DNA of 64,000 bases from Mixta sp. Marseille-Q2659 (GTDB lineage: Bacteria; Pseudomonadota; Gammaproteobacteria; Enterobacterales; Enterobacteriaceae). The notes beneath the pieces are model-generated. The model was not told the DNA's origin and made no database searches. It saw nothing but the letters and a program-made list of their open reading frames with translations. Below are positions 24,877 through 37,320 of this stretch, piece by piece (positions within the stretch are counted from its first letter, which is position 1; each line of letters starts with the position of its first letter). The stretch spans positions 62,001 to 126,000 of the forward strand of contig NZ_CALNWY010000009.1 in the NCBI RefSeq assembly GCF_940807255.1, read 5' to 3'. Both the position numbers and the translations under genes were made by a program.

Positions 24877-25614
24877 ATGTCGCAATCAAAAAGTCAGTTA
24901 CGTGGCAATGGTTTTACTTTTAAACGTTTTTTTATCGCGCACGATCGTTGCGCGATGAAAGTCGGTACCGACAGTATCCTGCTTGGCGCATGGGCGCCGG
25001 TGGCGCAGGCTACGCGTATTTTAGATATTGGTACCGGGAGCGGCTTGCTGGCCTTAATGCTGGCGCAACGCAGCGCGGAAACGGTAGCGATCGACGCGGT
25101 CGAGCTGGACAGCGACGCGGCTTTGCAGGCTACGGAAAATGCTGCCCGATCGCCCTGGGCACAGCGCGTCCATATTCATCAGGCGGATATAACCGAGTGG
25201 GCGGCGCGTCAGGAACAACGCTATTCGCTGATTGTCAGCAATCCGCCTTATTTTACGCCAGGGCCAGCCTGTGCGACTTCTGCGCGAGATAATGCGCGCG
25301 CAACTCACACCTTAAACCATGAGAGCCTGCTGCACTGCGCAGAGATGCTAATTGGCGAAGAGGGGTTCTTTTGTCTGGTATTGCCGGAAGATGAAGGGAA
25401 GCGCTTTAGCAGCATGGCGCTGGCGCGCGGCTGGCATTTGCGTTTTCGTAACGACGTCGCGGAAAACAGCACGCGTTTGCCGCACCGCGTGCTGCTGGGA
25501 TTTTCTCCGGCTGCTGGCGAAGTATTAGAAGAACGCATGGTTATCCGTGGGCCAGATGGGCGCTACTCGCCCGCTTTTTGTAGTCTGACCCAGGATTTTT
25601 ACTTGTTTATGTAG
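24877..25614 (+). CDS. trmN6: TrmN6 (YfiC), tRNA1-Val (A37-N6) methyltransferase
   Basis: The start at ATG 24877 ([19 protein letters not shown]) matches the E. coli N-terminus; 245 residues. SAM-binding motif [15 protein letters not shown] near residues 45-60, catalytic NPPYF at about 115. It methylates A37 of valine tRNA. Its 3' end overlaps the end of convergent nadB by 16 nt. Confidence 0.94.
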   Translation: MSQSKSQLRGNGFTFKRFFIAHDRCAMKVGTDSILLGAWAPVAQATRILDIGTGSGLLALMLAQRSAETVAIDAVELDSDAALQATENAARSPWAQRVHIHQADITEWAARQEQRYSLIVSNPPYFTPGPACATSARDNARATHTLNHESLLHCAEMLIGEEGFFCLVLPEDEGKRFSSMALARGWHLRFRNDVAENSTRLPHRVLLGFSPAAGEVLEERMVIRGPDGRYSPAFCSLTQDFYLFM

Positions 25615-27218
25615 CCTGGCGGAATCAGTATTGTTGGCTCTGATTCCGGCAACGTAGCCGGATAATCGAGATTGAAATGCAGCCCGCGGCTTTCCTTACG
25701 CATCATGGCGCTGTGAATGATCAGTTCAGCGACCTGCGCCAGGTTGCGCAGTTCCAGCAGGTTATTTGAAATGCGGAAGTGGCGGTAATACTCTTCAATC
25801 TCTTGCTGTAACAGGGCGATACGGCGGCTGGCGCGCTCCAGACGTTTGTTGGTACGCACAATGCCGACGTAATCCCACATAAACAGCCGCAGCTCATGCC
25901 AGTTATGCTGAATCACGACGCGTTCATCCGAATCATCCACCTGACTGTCATCCCAGGCGGGCAGCGTATCGATACGATCGATATGCGGCAGCTTACCGAT
26001 TATATCTTCCGCCGCCGACCAGCCATAAACCAGACATTCCAGCAGCGAATTTGACGCCATGCGATTAGCGCCGTGCAGGCCGGTATAGCTAACTTCACCG
26101 ATAGCGTAGAGACCATCGACATCAGTACCGCCATGATGATCAACCATTACGCCGCCACAGGTATAGTGCGCCGCAGGTACTACCGGAATCGGTTCGCGCG
26201 TTAAGTCGAAGCCCAGCGAACGTAGCTTGTCATCAATCATTGGGAAGTGCGCGCGAATAAAGTCGGCAGGCTGATGGCTGATATCAAGATACATGCATTC
26301 GGCGCCAAGCCGTTTCATCTCATGATCGATAGCGCGCGCCACAATATCACGCGGCGCCAGTTCGGCGCGGGGATCGAAGTCGGGCATAAAGCGGCTGCCG
26401 TCAGGCCGACGTAAATATGCGCCTTCGCCGCGTAACGCTTCAGTTAGCAGGAAATTGCGCGCCTGAGGATGGTACAGACAGGTAGGATGGAACTGATTAA
26501 ATTCCAGATTCGCTACACGACACCCTGCACGCCACGCCATCGCCACGCCATCGCCGGAGGCAACATCGGGATTTGTCGTGTACTGGTAAACTTTGGCCGC
26601 GCCGCCGGTCGCCAATACCACGGCGCGGGCGCTGCAGGTTTCCACCCGTTCCCGATTGCGATTCCATATCCAGGCGCCCAGGACACGTCGTGCGCCCGGC
26701 AGGCCCAGCCGGTCTGATAAAATTAAATCAACGGCGTTGGTACGTTCTAAGATGCGGATATTGGGATGGCTCAGCGCCTGGCTTACCAGCGTCGTCACCA
26801 CTTCGCGGCCGGTCGCATCGGCGCTGTGCAGAATTCGGCGATGGCTGTGGCCGCCTTCACGCGTCAGGTGATAGCGCTCTTCACCATCAGGCTGCGTTTC
26901 TTTATCAAAAGCGACACCATGCTCAATAAGCCATTCGACACAATGGCGTGCGTTGCTGGCAATGAAATCCACTGCATCACGATCGCAAAGCCCGGCTCCG
27001 GCAACCAGCGTATCCTCCACATGGGATTCGATACTGTCCATCTCATCAAAAACGGCTGCAATGCCGCCCTGGGCATAAAAGCTGGAGCCCTCGCTGACCG
27101 GCCCTTTACTCAACACGGTAACCTGCTGAGTTTGCGCAAGACGTAGCGCCAGAGACAGACCCGCTGCCCCGCTGCCAATAATTAAAACATCACATTGATA
27201 ATCGGAAATATTGCTCAT
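25599..27218 (-). CDS. nadB: L-aspartate oxidase
   Basis: Start at ATG 27218 ([20 protein letters not shown]); 539 residues. FAD-binding [11 protein letters not shown] at the N-terminus, the flavin contact [13 protein letters not shown] and the catalytic region [18 protein letters not shown] are all present. It oxidises aspartate to iminoaspartate, the first step of de novo NAD synthesis with NadA. Divergent from rpoE. Confidence 0.97.
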   Translation of the reverse strand: MSNISDYQCDVLIIGSGAAGLSLALRLAQTQQVTVLSKGPVSEGSSFYAQGGIAAVFDEMDSIESHVEDTLVAGAGLCDRDAVDFIASNARHCVEWLIEHGVAFDKETQPDGEERYHLTREGGHSHRRILHSADATGREVVTTLVSQALSHPNIRILERTNAVDLILSDRLGLPGARRVLGAWIWNRNRERVETCSARAVVLATGGAAKVYQYTTNPDVASGDGVAMAWRAGCRVANLEFNQFHPTCLYHPQARNFLLTEALRGEGAYLRRPDGSRFMPDFDPRAELAPRDIVARAIDHEMKRLGAECMYLDISHQPADFIRAHFPMIDDKLRSLGFDLTREPIPVVPAAHYTCGGVMVDHHGGTDVDGLYAIGEVSYTGLHGANRMASNSLLECLVYGWSAAEDIIGKLPHIDRIDTLPAWDDSQVDDSDERVVIQHNWHELRLFMWDYVGIVRTNKRLERASRRIALLQQEIEEYYRHFRISNNLLELRNLAQVAELIIHSAMMRKESRGLHFNLDYPATLPESEPTILIPPGYINK

Positions 27219-27670
27219 GGTGTTTATTTTACTAAACAAGTGGTCGGCAGAGCATAAGCGGAAAACGGCGATTAAAAAAGCTCTAAAACGGTATCAGGCT
27301 ACGATCTGGCGCAATGTAATCCCAAGTTTTATCAAAGGGACTGGGGAAGGGAGGCACTTTAACGGCAAAATGTTTAATATGGCGAACAGATGGCAATAAT
27401 TCTGCTTTAGTGATGAAAATGTCATGCGCATCGGGTACTCTGCGGCTTACGTCAGGTAGCAATTAATGATGAAAAAAATGATGGCGGCGTACATTTTCTC
27501 AGCTTATTAAACAGCTCTGTTATGTAAAAGTACCCGATGACGTAACAAAAAAGAGGCGTAACTGAACTATTGTCTTATGACCGGCTCTAACGAGAGCTTG
27601 CTCATAAATTTGAGTGATTGCTGGTGGTTCATTTACGCGTGGAGAATGATTTGGGGAGACATTACCTCGG
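27219..27670. other. nadB-rpoE intergenic region with long inverted repeat
   Basis: No ordinary gene is seen in this 452-bp gap. CATCGGGTACT at 27429-27439 is exactly complementary to AGTACCCGATG at 27529-27539, which would close a stem-loop of about 110 nt in RNA from an upstream promoter. The sigma-E promoter and a possible leader ORF occupy the last 110 bp. Confidence 0.55.
27563..27590 (+). promoter_or_regulatory. Autoregulatory sigma-E promoter of rpoE
   Basis: GAACT (27564-27568) and TCTAA (27586-27590) are separated by 17 bp, as in the sigma-E-dependent rpoE promoter of E. coli (GAACT-N17-TCTAA as recalled). Confidence 0.7.
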
Positions 27671-27705
27671 ATGAGCGAGCAATTAACGGATCAGATTCTC
27701 GTTGA
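27598..27705 (+). CDS. Possible rseD-like leader ORF overlapping the rpoE start
   Basis: A reading frame overlapping rpoE by 35 nt ends at the TGA at 27703. It can start at TTG 27598 or 27610 or ATG 27646, the last part reading MIWGDITSDERAINGSDSR. E. coli has a leader ORF (rseD) in this position whose translation is coupled to rpoE and controlled by CsrA. The start and expression here are uncertain. Confidence 0.4.
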   Translation: MLINLSDCWWFIYAWRMIWGDITSDERAINGSDSR

Positions 27706-28246
27706 ACGGGTACAGAAAGGAGATCAGAAGTCATTCAATTTACTGGTTGTACGCTACCAGCATAAAGTGGCGAGCCTGGTTTCGCGTTACGTACCGTCAG
27801 GCGATGTACCGGATGTGGTACAGGAATCTTTTATTAAAGCTTATCGGGCGCTGGATTCATTCCGCGGCGATAGCGCATTTTATACCTGGTTATACCGTAT
27901 TGCCGTTAACACCGCGAAGAACTATCTGGTTGCTCAGGGGCGCCGTCCGCCGTCCAGTGATGTGGACGCGATGGAGGCTGAGAATTTTGAAAGCGCCGGT
28001 GCGCTGAAAGAAATATCGAACCCTGAGAATTTAATGTTGTCTGATGAGTTGAAACAGATAGTGTTCCGTACCATTGAGTCACTCCCGGAAGATTTGCGTA
28101 TGGCAATCACCTTACGGGAGCTGGATGGCCTAAGCTATGAAGAGATAGCCGCCATCATGGATTGTCCGGTCGGCACCGTCCGCTCGCGCATTTTTCGCGC
28201 TCGAGAGGCCATTGATAACAAAGTTCAACCGCTTATCCAACGTTAG
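27671..28246 (+). CDS. rpoE: RpoE, extracytoplasmic stress sigma factor
   Basis: 191 residues, the E. coli length. Region 2 (VQKGDQKSFNLLVVRYQHKV .. DVVQESFIKAYRALDSF .. FYTWLYRIAVNTAKNYL) and region 4 (LRMAITLRELDGLSYEEIA, then DCPVGTVRSRIFRARE) are intact. It directs transcription for outer-membrane stress and is held by RseA. First gene of rpoE-rseA-rseB-rseC. Confidence 0.97.
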   Translation: MSEQLTDQILVERVQKGDQKSFNLLVVRYQHKVASLVSRYVPSGDVPDVVQESFIKAYRALDSFRGDSAFYTWLYRIAVNTAKNYLVAQGRRPPSSDVDAMEAENFESAGALKEISNPENLMLSDELKQIVFRTIESLPEDLRMAITLRELDGLSYEEIAAIMDCPVGTVRSRIFRAREAIDNKVQPLIQR

Positions 28247-28276
28247 TGATAACGGATACAGGAAGGGTACTAAGGC

Positions 28277-28927
28277 ATGCAGAAAGAAAAACTTTCCGCT
28301 TTAATGGATGGCGAAGCTTTGGACAACGAAGTGATCTCCGCATTGTCTAAAGACGCTACACTGCAACGAAGCTGGGAAAGCTATCATCTTATCCGTGATA
28401 CGTTGCGTGGTGACGTGGGCGAAACCGTGCATTTTGATATTGCTGCGCGTGTGGCCGCCGCTATCGAACAGGAACCTGTACGTAACGTGACCTCTCTGAT
28501 CCCAGAGGCGCAGCCAGAACCTGCCCGCTGGGAAAAAATGCCCTTCTGGAAAAAAATGCGCCCATGGGCTGCGCAAATCACTCAGGTTGGCGTTGCCGCC
28601 TGTGTTTCGCTGGCGGTCATCGTCGGCGTCCAGCATTACAACCAGCCGCAGGATGCTGGTCAGGCTGCCGAAGCGCCGGTATTCAATACGCTTCCGATGA
28701 TGGGTAAAGCATCGCCGGTGAGTCTGGGCGTGCCTTCCGACAGCTTCGACACCAACAGTTCAAGCCAGCAGGTGCAGGAACAGCGTCGTCGGGTAAACGC
28801 GATGCTGCAGGATTACGAATTACAGCGTCGCTTACATACTGAACAGATGCAGTTTGATCCGAACGGCCCGCAACAGGCCCAGGTTCAGGTTCCAGGAAAT
28901 CAGTCGTTAGGAATACAGCAGCAGTAA
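28277..28927 (+). CDS. rseA: RseA, anti-sigma-E factor
   Basis: 216 residues. The N-terminal cytoplasmic part (MQKEKLSALMDGEALDNEVI) binds sigma-E. A transmembrane helix (ITQVGVAACVSLAVIVGVQH) is at about residues 95-115. The periplasmic part is Gln-rich. DegS and RseP cut it in sequence under stress. The stop overlaps the rseB start. Confidence 0.95.
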   Translation: MQKEKLSALMDGEALDNEVISALSKDATLQRSWESYHLIRDTLRGDVGETVHFDIAARVAAAIEQEPVRNVTSLIPEAQPEPARWEKMPFWKKMRPWAAQITQVGVAACVSLAVIVGVQHYNQPQDAGQAAEAPVFNTLPMMGKASPVSLGVPSDSFDTNSSSQQVQEQRRRVNAMLQDYELQRRLHTEQMQFDPNGPQQAQVQVPGNQSLGIQQQ

Positions 28928-29883
28928 TGAAGCAACTCTGGTGTGCCGTTAGCCTTCTGGCTGGCGGCCTGTTTTATTCATCTATCGCCCCGGCGCAGGA
29001 AACTGCATCCGGGGCGTTGTTACAACAGATGGAACAGGCCAGCCAGTCACTCAATTATGAACTCGCCTTTATCAACGTTTCCCGGCTGGGTATTGAATCG
29101 TTACGTTATCGTCATGCGGTAATCGATAACAAAATTTATGCGCAGCTAATGCAAATGGACGGGCCGCGTCGGGAAGTCATCCAGCGTGGCAATGACATTA
29201 GCTATTTTGAGCCGGGACTGGAGCCTTTCTCACTTCCCGGCTCACATATCGTGGATGCGCTTCCTGCCCTTGTCTATGCCGATTTCAAGCGTCTGACCAG
29301 CAGCTATGATTTTGTGCCGGTTGGCCGCACGCGCATTGCCGATCAGCTGTGTGAAGTGGTGCGAATCGTTGCGCGCGATGGTACGCGTTACAGCTACATT
29401 GTCTGGCTGGATAGCGAAACCAAGCTGCCGCTGCGTATCGATCTGCTCGATCGCGATGGCGAAACGCTTGAGCAGTATCGCGTCGTCAGTTTTGCCGTTG
29501 ACGAAGGCGTACGCAATTTAATGCAGGGGCTGGAAAAGGCTAACCTGCCGCCGTCCTTATCCGTACCGGAAAGCCAAAAAGTCGCGTTTAACTGGAAACC
29601 CAGCTGGCTGCCAGCGGGCATGAAGGAAATAGCACAAAGTCGTCGTGCGCTTCCTGCGGTTAATAAGGTTGTCGAATCAAGGTTTTATTCAGACGGGCTT
29701 TTTAGTTTCTCTATCAATATCAGCCCGGCGGATAAAAGTAGCGGCACACAGCTGTTGCGTACAGGCCGCCGCACGGTGCAAACTGCCACCCGCAATAACA
29801 CCGAAATCACTATTGTTGGCGAGTTGCCGCCGTCTACGGCAAAGCGTATCGCTGACAGCATCAACTTAGGTACACCACGATGA
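28927..29883 (+). CDS. rseB: RseB, periplasmic sensor for sigma-E pathway
   Basis: 318 residues with a signal peptide (MKQLWCAVSLLAGGLFYSS...APAQ). The N-terminal LolA-like lipid/LPS-binding domain and C-terminal MucB/RseB domain follow (WLPAGMKEIAQSRR .. SFSINISP). RseB protects RseA from DegS until it binds misplaced LPS. Overlaps both neighbours by one or a few bases. Confidence 0.95.
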   Translation: MKQLWCAVSLLAGGLFYSSIAPAQETASGALLQQMEQASQSLNYELAFINVSRLGIESLRYRHAVIDNKIYAQLMQMDGPRREVIQRGNDISYFEPGLEPFSLPGSHIVDALPALVYADFKRLTSSYDFVPVGRTRIADQLCEVVRIVARDGTRYSYIVWLDSETKLPLRIDLLDRDGETLEQYRVVSFAVDEGVRNLMQGLEKANLPPSLSVPESQKVAFNWKPSWLPAGMKEIAQSRRALPAVNKVVESRFYSDGLFSFSINISPADKSSGTQLLRTGRRTVQTATRNNTEITIVGELPPSTAKRIADSINLGTPR

Positions 29884-30347
29884 TGAGAGAATGGGCCACG
29901 GTGGTAGCGTGGCAGGACGGCATCGCCACGCTCCACTCGGAAGTGAAAACCTCCTGTAACAGCTGTTCAGCGCGCAAAGGCTGCGGCAGCGCCATGCTGA
30001 ATAAGCTGGGGCCAAAAGATGCGCATGTCATGCAGATCGCCTGTGAAAAGCCGCTGCAACCCGGTCAGCGCATCGAACTGGGCATTCGCGAAAGCAGCCT
30101 GCTGGGTTCCGCGTTGCTGGTCTATATGACGCCGCTGCTGGGGCTATTTATGCTGGCCGGACTGTTTCAGATGCTGTTTCATACCGACCTGGCGGCTGCC
30201 TGTGGCGCGCTGCTGGGAGGAATTGGCGGCTTCATCGTCGCCAAAGGGATTTCTCTGCGTTTTGGCGATCGCGAAGCCTTTCAGCCGGTTATTCTTAACG
30301 TCATGTTGCCGCCCGATGCACTGCGCGTTGAACCGGAAACGCGGTAA
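29880..30347 (+). CDS. rseC: RseC, SoxR-reducing / sigma-E regulatory membrane protein
   Basis: 155 residues with an N-terminal cysteine cluster (CNSCSARKGCG) and two membrane helices (LLGSALLVYMTPLLGLFMLAG and AACGALLGGIGGFIVA). RseC has been linked to SoxR reduction and thiamine synthesis. Last gene of the rpoE operon; a hairpin follows. Either of two adjacent ATGs may be the start. Confidence 0.93.
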   Translation: MMREWATVVAWQDGIATLHSEVKTSCNSCSARKGCGSAMLNKLGPKDAHVMQIACEKPLQPGQRIELGIRESSLLGSALLVYMTPLLGLFMLAGLFQMLFHTDLAAACGALLGGIGGFIVAKGISLRFGDREAFQPVILNVMLPPDALRVEPETR

Positions 30348-30352
30348 ATTTC

Positions 30353-30387
30353 AGCCGGACGTTAGCTCATCGTCCGGCTAATGTTTT
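30353..30387 (+). terminator. Hairpin after rseC
   Basis: A 9-bp stem AGCCGGACG/CGTCCGGCT with loop TTAGCTCAT is followed by a weak T-run (ATGTTTTG). It probably ends the rpoE operon. The remaining gap to lepA contains no gene. Confidence 0.55.
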
Positions 30388-30585
30388 GTACTTTTTTCCG
30401 CCGCCCTCATGTCAAATACGCTATCATCCCGTTTTCCTTGCTTTATCTCCCGGCGCGATGATTCCACCACTCAGATATGTCGTGTACAATGCGCCATTCG
30501 GGCTGTCTCCGCCTGTGATATTCCACGCTCTCCTGAGGTTGCATCGCGAGAGTTTCAGCATTTGTAAGGCAGAATAACCTCCATA

Positions 30586-32385
30586 ATGAAGCATATAAGA
30601 AACTTTTCGATCATCGCGCATATTGACCATGGCAAATCCACCTTATCAGACCGTTTGATACAGATTTGCGGCGGCCTGACCGAGCGTGAAATGGCTGCGC
30701 AGGTTCTGGACTCAATGGATCTGGAGCGTGAGCGCGGCATCACCATTAAAGCGCAGAGCGTGACGCTCGATTACAAAGCGCAAAACGGTGAAACTTACCA
30801 GCTCAATTTTATCGACACCCCAGGCCACGTTGACTTCTCTTATGAGGTCTCACGTTCACTTGCCGCCTGTGAAGGTGCGCTGCTGGTGGTGGATGCAGGG
30901 CAGGGCGTGGAAGCGCAAACGCTGGCCAACTGCTATACCGCCATTGAAATGGATCTGGAAGTGGTGCCGGTACTGAACAAAATTGACCTGCCGGCGGCCG
31001 ATCCCGATCGCGCTGCGCAGGAAATTGAAGATATTGTCGGCATCGACGCCACGGATGCTGTGCGCTGCTCGGCGAAGACCGGCGTCGGCGTACCGGAAGT
31101 GTTAGAGCGCCTGGTGCGCGATATTCCACCGCCGGAAGGCGATCCTGACGGCCCGTTACAGGCGCTGATTATCGACTCCTGGTTCGATAACTATCTGGGC
31201 GTCGTCTCGCTGGTGCGTATTAAAAACGGCTCCCTGCGCAAGGGCGAGAAAATCAAAGTGATGAGCACCGGCCAGGTGTACAACGCCGATCGCCTGGGGA
31301 TCTTTACGCCGAAACAGATCGACCGCGATGTGCTGAACTGCGGTGAAGTGGGCTGGCTAGTTTGCGCCATTAAAGACATCCTTGGCGCACCGGTCGGCGA
31401 TACCTTAACCGGCGCGAAATTCTCTGCGGAGAAAGCGCTGCCCGGTTTTAAAAAGGTAAAACCACAGGTTTACGCCGGTCTGTTCCCAATCAGTTCAGAC
31501 GATTATGAAGCCTTCCGTGATGCGCTGGGCAAGCTGAGCCTGAACGACGCCTCGCTGTTTTATGAGCCGGAAAGTTCGACGGCGCTGGGCTTTGGTTTCC
31601 GCTGCGGCTTCCTTGGCCTGCTGCATATGGAGATCATCCAGGAGCGTCTGGAGCGTGAGTACGATCTCGATCTGATCACTACCGCGCCTACCGTAGTGTA
31701 TGAAGTGGAAACCACCGGCGGTGAAACCATTTACGTCGACAGCCCTTCCAAGCTGCCGCCGCTGAATAATATTCAGGAACTGCGCGAGCCAATTGCTGAA
31801 TGTCACATGCTGCTGCCGCAGGAATATTTAGGCAACGTGATTACGCTGTGCGTTGAGAAACGCGGCGTACAGACCAATATGGTTTATCACGGCAACCAGG
31901 TTGCGCTGACCTACGAAATTCCGATGGCGGAAGTGGTGCTGGACTTCTTCGATCGCCTGAAATCAACCTCGCGCGGCTACGCGTCGCTGGATTACAACTT
32001 CAAGCGCTTCCAGGCATCCGATATGGTGCGCGTTGACGTCTTAATCAACTCAGAGCGCGTTGATGCGCTGGCGCTGATTACGCACCGTGACAATGCGCCG
32101 TATCGCGGTCGCGAGCTGGTTGAGAAAATGAAAGATCTGATCCCGCGCCAGCAGTTTGACATTGCGATCCAGGCCGCGATCGGCAACCACATTATTGCCC
32201 GCTCAACGGTAAAACAGCTGCGTAAAAACGTACTTGCCAAATGCTACGGCGGCGACGTAAGTCGTAAGAAGAAACTGTTGCAGAAGCAGAAAGAAGGTAA
32301 GAAGCGTATGAAGCAGGTCGGCAACGTCGAGCTGCCGCAGGAAGCGTTCCTCGCCATTCTGCACGTGGGCAAAGAGAGTAAATAA
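30586..32385 (+). CDS. lepA: LepA (EF4), ribosome-associated elongation factor
   Basis: 599 residues, as in E. coli. GTPase motifs: [15 protein letters not shown] (G1), GITIK (G2), DTPGHVDF (G3), NKIDLP (G4). The LepA-specific C-terminal domain ends [19 protein letters not shown]. It affects initiation and biogenesis of ribosomes. It is followed after 9 nt by lepB, forming the known operon. Confidence 0.97.
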   Translation: MKHIRNFSIIAHIDHGKSTLSDRLIQICGGLTEREMAAQVLDSMDLERERGITIKAQSVTLDYKAQNGETYQLNFIDTPGHVDFSYEVSRSLAACEGALLVVDAGQGVEAQTLANCYTAIEMDLEVVPVLNKIDLPAADPDRAAQEIEDIVGIDATDAVRCSAKTGVGVPEVLERLVRDIPPPEGDPDGPLQALIIDSWFDNYLGVVSLVRIKNGSLRKGEKIKVMSTGQVYNADRLGIFTPKQIDRDVLNCGEVGWLVCAIKDILGAPVGDTLTGAKFSAEKALPGFKKVKPQVYAGLFPISSDDYEAFRDALGKLSLNDASLFYEPESSTALGFGFRCGFLGLLHMEIIQERLEREYDLDLITTAPTVVYEVETTGGETIYVDSPSKLPPLNNIQELREPIAECHMLLPQEYLGNVITLCVEKRGVQTNMVYHGNQVALTYEIPMAEVVLDFFDRLKSTSRGYASLDYNFKRFQASDMVRVDVLINSERVDALALITHRDNAPYRGRELVEKMKDLIPRQQFDIAIQAAIGNHIIARSTVKQLRKNVLAKCYGGDVSRKKKLLQKQKEGKKRMKQVGNVELPQEAFLAILHVGKESK

Positions 32386-32394
32386 GGAAATCTG

Positions 32395-33369
32395 ATGGCT
32401 AATATGTTTGCCCTGATTCTGGCAATCGCAACGCTGATTACCGGCATTATCTGGTGTATCGATCGTTTTAAATGGGCGCCGGCACGGCGGGCCCAGCAGG
32501 CTCAGGCTCAGGCGCAAACCGGTAGCGCGCTTGATGATAAAACGCTGGCGAAAGTCGCGAAGCAGCCGGGCTGGGTGGAAACCGCAGCCTCGGTGTTTCC
32601 GGTGTTGGCGGTGGTATTTATTGTGCGCTCATTTATTTATGAGCCTTTTCAGATTCCTTCCGGCTCGATGATGCCGACGCTGCTGATTGGCGATTTTATT
32701 GTGGTAGAGAAGTTCGCCTACGGCATTAAAGACCCTATTACGCAGACGACGCTGATCCCGACCGGTCATCCTGAGCGCGGCGATATTGCCGTGTTTAAAT
32801 ACCCGAAAGATCCAAGCCTTGACTATATCAAGCGCGTTATTGGTCTGCCGGGTGACCGCGTCACCTATGATGCGTTAAACAAAACGCTGACGGTGAATCC
32901 GGCCTGCAACAAAGGCCAGTCCTGCGATAAAGCGCTGCCGATTACCTACTCTGACGTGGCGCCCAGTAATTTTATCCAGACATTCAGCGGTTTTGACGGC
33001 AATGAATCCGGTAACGGTTTCTGGCAGGTACCTCAGGGCGAAAGCATGCGCGGCGGCTTGCGTCTGGCAACCCGCAAAGAGACGTTGGGTGACGTAACCC
33101 ACAATATTTTGCTGGTAACAGAGGCGCAAAGTCAGGCCAGCATGTATTATCAGCAGCCGGGACAGCCACAGGCGAGCTGGGTTGTACCAGCGGGCCACTA
33201 CTTTATGATGGGCGATAACCGCGATAACAGCGCTGACAGCCGTTATTGGGGCTTCGTACCGGGGAAAAACCTGGTTGGCAAAGCGACGGCTATCTGGATG
33301 AGCTTTGAAAAACAGGAAGGCGAGTGGCCAACCGGCGTTCGCCTGAGTCGTATTGGCGGCATCCACTAA
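32395..33369 (+). CDS. lepB: Signal peptidase I
   Basis: 324 residues. Two N-terminal membrane helices, catalytic Ser in SGSMMPTLL near residue 91, catalytic Lys in DYIKRVIGLPGD near 146, and the GDNRDNSADSRYWGFVP box near 275. It cleaves signal peptides of exported proteins at the periplasmic face. Downstream of lepA. Confidence 0.96.
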   Translation: MANMFALILAIATLITGIIWCIDRFKWAPARRAQQAQAQAQTGSALDDKTLAKVAKQPGWVETAASVFPVLAVVFIVRSFIYEPFQIPSGSMMPTLLIGDFIVVEKFAYGIKDPITQTTLIPTGHPERGDIAVFKYPKDPSLDYIKRVIGLPGDRVTYDALNKTLTVNPACNKGQSCDKALPITYSDVAPSNFIQTFSGFDGNESGNGFWQVPQGESMRGGLRLATRKETLGDVTHNILLVTEAQSQASMYYQQPGQPQASWVVPAGHYFMMGDNRDNSADSRYWGFVPGKNLVGKATAIWMSFEKQEGEWPTGVRLSRIGGIH

Positions 33370-33390
33370 GGTTGCCGTTTGTAAAACGGA

Positions 33391-33414
33391 TGGCTTCCCG
33401 CTGTCGGGAAGCCA
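33391..33414 (+). other. Hairpin in the lepB-rnc interval, possible RNase III target
   Basis: TGGCTTCCC-GCTGTC-GGGAAGCCA forms a 9-bp stem without a T-run, about 86 bp before rnc. E. coli rnc autoregulates through RNase III cleavage of a hairpin in its leader; this may be the counterpart. Confidence 0.4.
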
Positions 33415-33487
33415 CTGCAAACGAAACTGTTTAGCGTTGACCGCTGTCAGCCCTGTTTCGTATGCAGCATAATTGACGCATTATTGA

Positions 33488-35082
<1,595 letters not shown>

Positions 35083-35089
35083 TTGCTGA

Positions 35090-35824
35090 ATGGAAGGCTG
35101 GCAGCGCGCGTTTGTCCTGCATGGACGGCCCTGGAGCGAAACCAGCCTGATGCTGGATCTTTTTACGGAAAATCATGGCCGGGTACGGGTGATTTCCAAG
35201 GGCGCGCGCTCAAAACGCTCCCATCTTAAGGGAGCGTTACAGCCTTTTACGCCGCTGCTGGTGCGCTGGGGCGGACGTGGCGATGTGAAAACGCTGCGTA
35301 ACGTAGAAGCAGTTTCGCTGGCGCTGCCGCTAAGCGGCATTGCGCTCTACTGCGGCCTGTACGTCAATGAACTGATTGCGCGCGTGCTGGCGCATGAATC
35401 TCCCTTTCCTGAACTCTTCTTCGATTATCTCCACTGCATTCAATCTCTGGCGGAAGCCAACGGCAGCCCGGAACCGGCGCTGCGCCGTTTTGAGCTGGCG
35501 CTGCTCGGTCATTTGGGTTACGGCGTCGATTTTCTGCATTGCGCCGGTACCGGTGAAGATATTGAAGATGGCATGACCTATAGCTATCGTGAAGAAAAAG
35601 GCTTTATTGCCAGCCTGGTGATTAACCAGCGCAGCTTTACCGGACGGCAGCTGCGGGCGCTGTATGAGCGCGAATTTCCTGACGGCGATCCGCTGCGCGC
35701 CGCAAAACGCTTTACCCGTATGGCGTTAAAGCCCTGGCTGGGTGGCAAGCCGCTAAAGAGCCAGGAGCTGTTCCGCCAGTTCATACCGAAAAAGCGCGCT
35801 GACGCGTCGGATCGCCAGGCGTAA
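35090..35824 (+). CDS. recO: RecO, recombination mediator
   Basis: 244 residues. N-terminal OB-fold ([26 protein letters not shown]), then the helical C-terminal domain with [13 protein letters not shown]. RecO works with RecR and RecF to load RecA on SSB-coated DNA. Part of rnc-era-recO; pdxJ follows after 58 nt. Confidence 0.95.
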   Translation: MEGWQRAFVLHGRPWSETSLMLDLFTENHGRVRVISKGARSKRSHLKGALQPFTPLLVRWGGRGDVKTLRNVEAVSLALPLSGIALYCGLYVNELIARVLAHESPFPELFFDYLHCIQSLAEANGSPEPALRRFELALLGHLGYGVDFLHCAGTGEDIEDGMTYSYREEKGFIASLVINQRSFTGRQLRALYEREFPDGDPLRAAKRFTRMALKPWLGGKPLKSQELFRQFIPKKRADASDRQA

Positions 35825-35882
35825 AACCGGCGAGCGCAAGAGGCGCTTCGCTGCCTGAAATTGCAACATTCTGAGGACTGTC

Positions 35883-36614
35883 ATGGCTGAGTTGTTATTA
35901 GGCGTCAACATCGATCATATCGCTACGGTACGTAATGCACGCGGCACGCATTATCCCGATCCGGTTCAGGCCGCTTTTGTCGCAGAACAGGCGGGAGCAG
36001 ATGGCATTACCGTTCACCTGCGTGAAGATCGCCGCCACATTACCGATCGCGATGTGCGTTTACTGCGTCAGACCATTGAAACGCGCATGAATCTGGAGAT
36101 GGCGGTTACGGAAGAGATGTTAACCATCGCCTGTGAACTCAAGCCGCAGTTCTGTTGCCTGGTGCCGGAAAAACGTCAGGAAGTGACCACGGAAGGCGGG
36201 CTGGACGTGGCCGGCCAGCAGGAAAAACTTAATGCGGCGGTCGCGCGTCTGAGCGCGGCGGGCATTCTGGTTTCGCTGTTTATCGATGCCGACAAGCAGC
36301 AGATTGACGCGGCGGTCGCGGCAGGCGCGCCTTATATTGAAATCCACACCGGCGCTTACGCCGAAGCGGAAGAGGGCAGCGCCCGCGACGCTGAGCTGGC
36401 GCGCATTCGCGAAGCGGCCAGCTACGCGGCGTCGAAAGGGCTGAGGGTCAACGCCGGTCATGGTCTGACCTACCACAACGTATTGCCAATTGCCGCGCTG
36501 CCGGAAATGCATGAGCTGAATATCGGCCATGCCATTATTGGCCGCGCGCTGATGAGCGGGCTGGCGGATGCGGTAAAAGAGATGAAGCTGCTGCTACGGG
36601 AAGCGCGTCGCTAA
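35883..36614 (+). CDS. pdxJ: PdxJ, pyridoxine 5'-phosphate synthase
   Basis: 243 residues. The TIM-barrel signature [20 protein letters not shown] and the phosphate site [14 protein letters not shown] are present. It joins 1-deoxyxylulose 5-phosphate and aminoacetone phosphate to give pyridoxine phosphate. The stop overlaps the acpS start by one base. Confidence 0.97.
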   Translation: MAELLLGVNIDHIATVRNARGTHYPDPVQAAFVAEQAGADGITVHLREDRRHITDRDVRLLRQTIETRMNLEMAVTEEMLTIACELKPQFCCLVPEKRQEVTTEGGLDVAGQQEKLNAAVARLSAAGILVSLFIDADKQQIDAAVAAGAPYIEIHTGAYAEAEEGSARDAELARIREAASYAASKGLRVNAGHGLTYHNVLPIAALPEMHELNIGHAIIGRALMSGLADAVKEMKLLLREARR

Positions 36615-36994
36615 TGGCTATTCTGGGACTGGGCACGGATATCGTTGAGATTGAGCGTATCGAAGGCGTGATAAGCCGTTCTGGCGATCGTCTGGCGCGT
36701 CGCGTGCTAAGCGAAAACGAATGGCAGCAATATCAGGCGCATCAGCAGCCGGTGCGCTTTCTCGCCAAGCGCTTTGCGGTGAAAGAAGCGGCGGCGAAAG
36801 CCTTCGGCACCGGGATCCGCGGCGGCCTGGCCTTTAATCAGTTCGAAGTTTATAACGATGCGCTGGGCAAGCCGGAGCTGCGCTTTTTTCAGCAGGCGGC
36901 AGAGCTGGCGAAACAGTTGGGCGTCCAGAACGTTCACGTTACGCTGGCCGATGAGCGGCATTACGCCTGTGCGACGGTAATTATCGAAGGGTGA
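36614..36994 (+). CDS. acpS: Holo-[acyl-carrier-protein] synthase
   Basis: 126 residues. Signature motifs [13 protein letters not shown] at the N-terminus and [20 protein letters not shown] near residues 47-66, which bind magnesium and CoA. It attaches the phosphopantetheine arm to acyl carrier protein. Coupled to pdxJ. Confidence 0.96.
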   Translation: MAILGLGTDIVEIERIEGVISRSGDRLARRVLSENEWQQYQAHQQPVRFLAKRFAVKEAAAKAFGTGIRGGLAFNQFEVYNDALGKPELRFFQQAAELAKQLGVQNVHVTLADERHYACATVIIEG

Positions 36995-37006
36995 GGCGGT
37001 GACGCC

Positions 37007-37312
<306 letters not shown>

Positions 37313-37320
37313 CTAACAGA

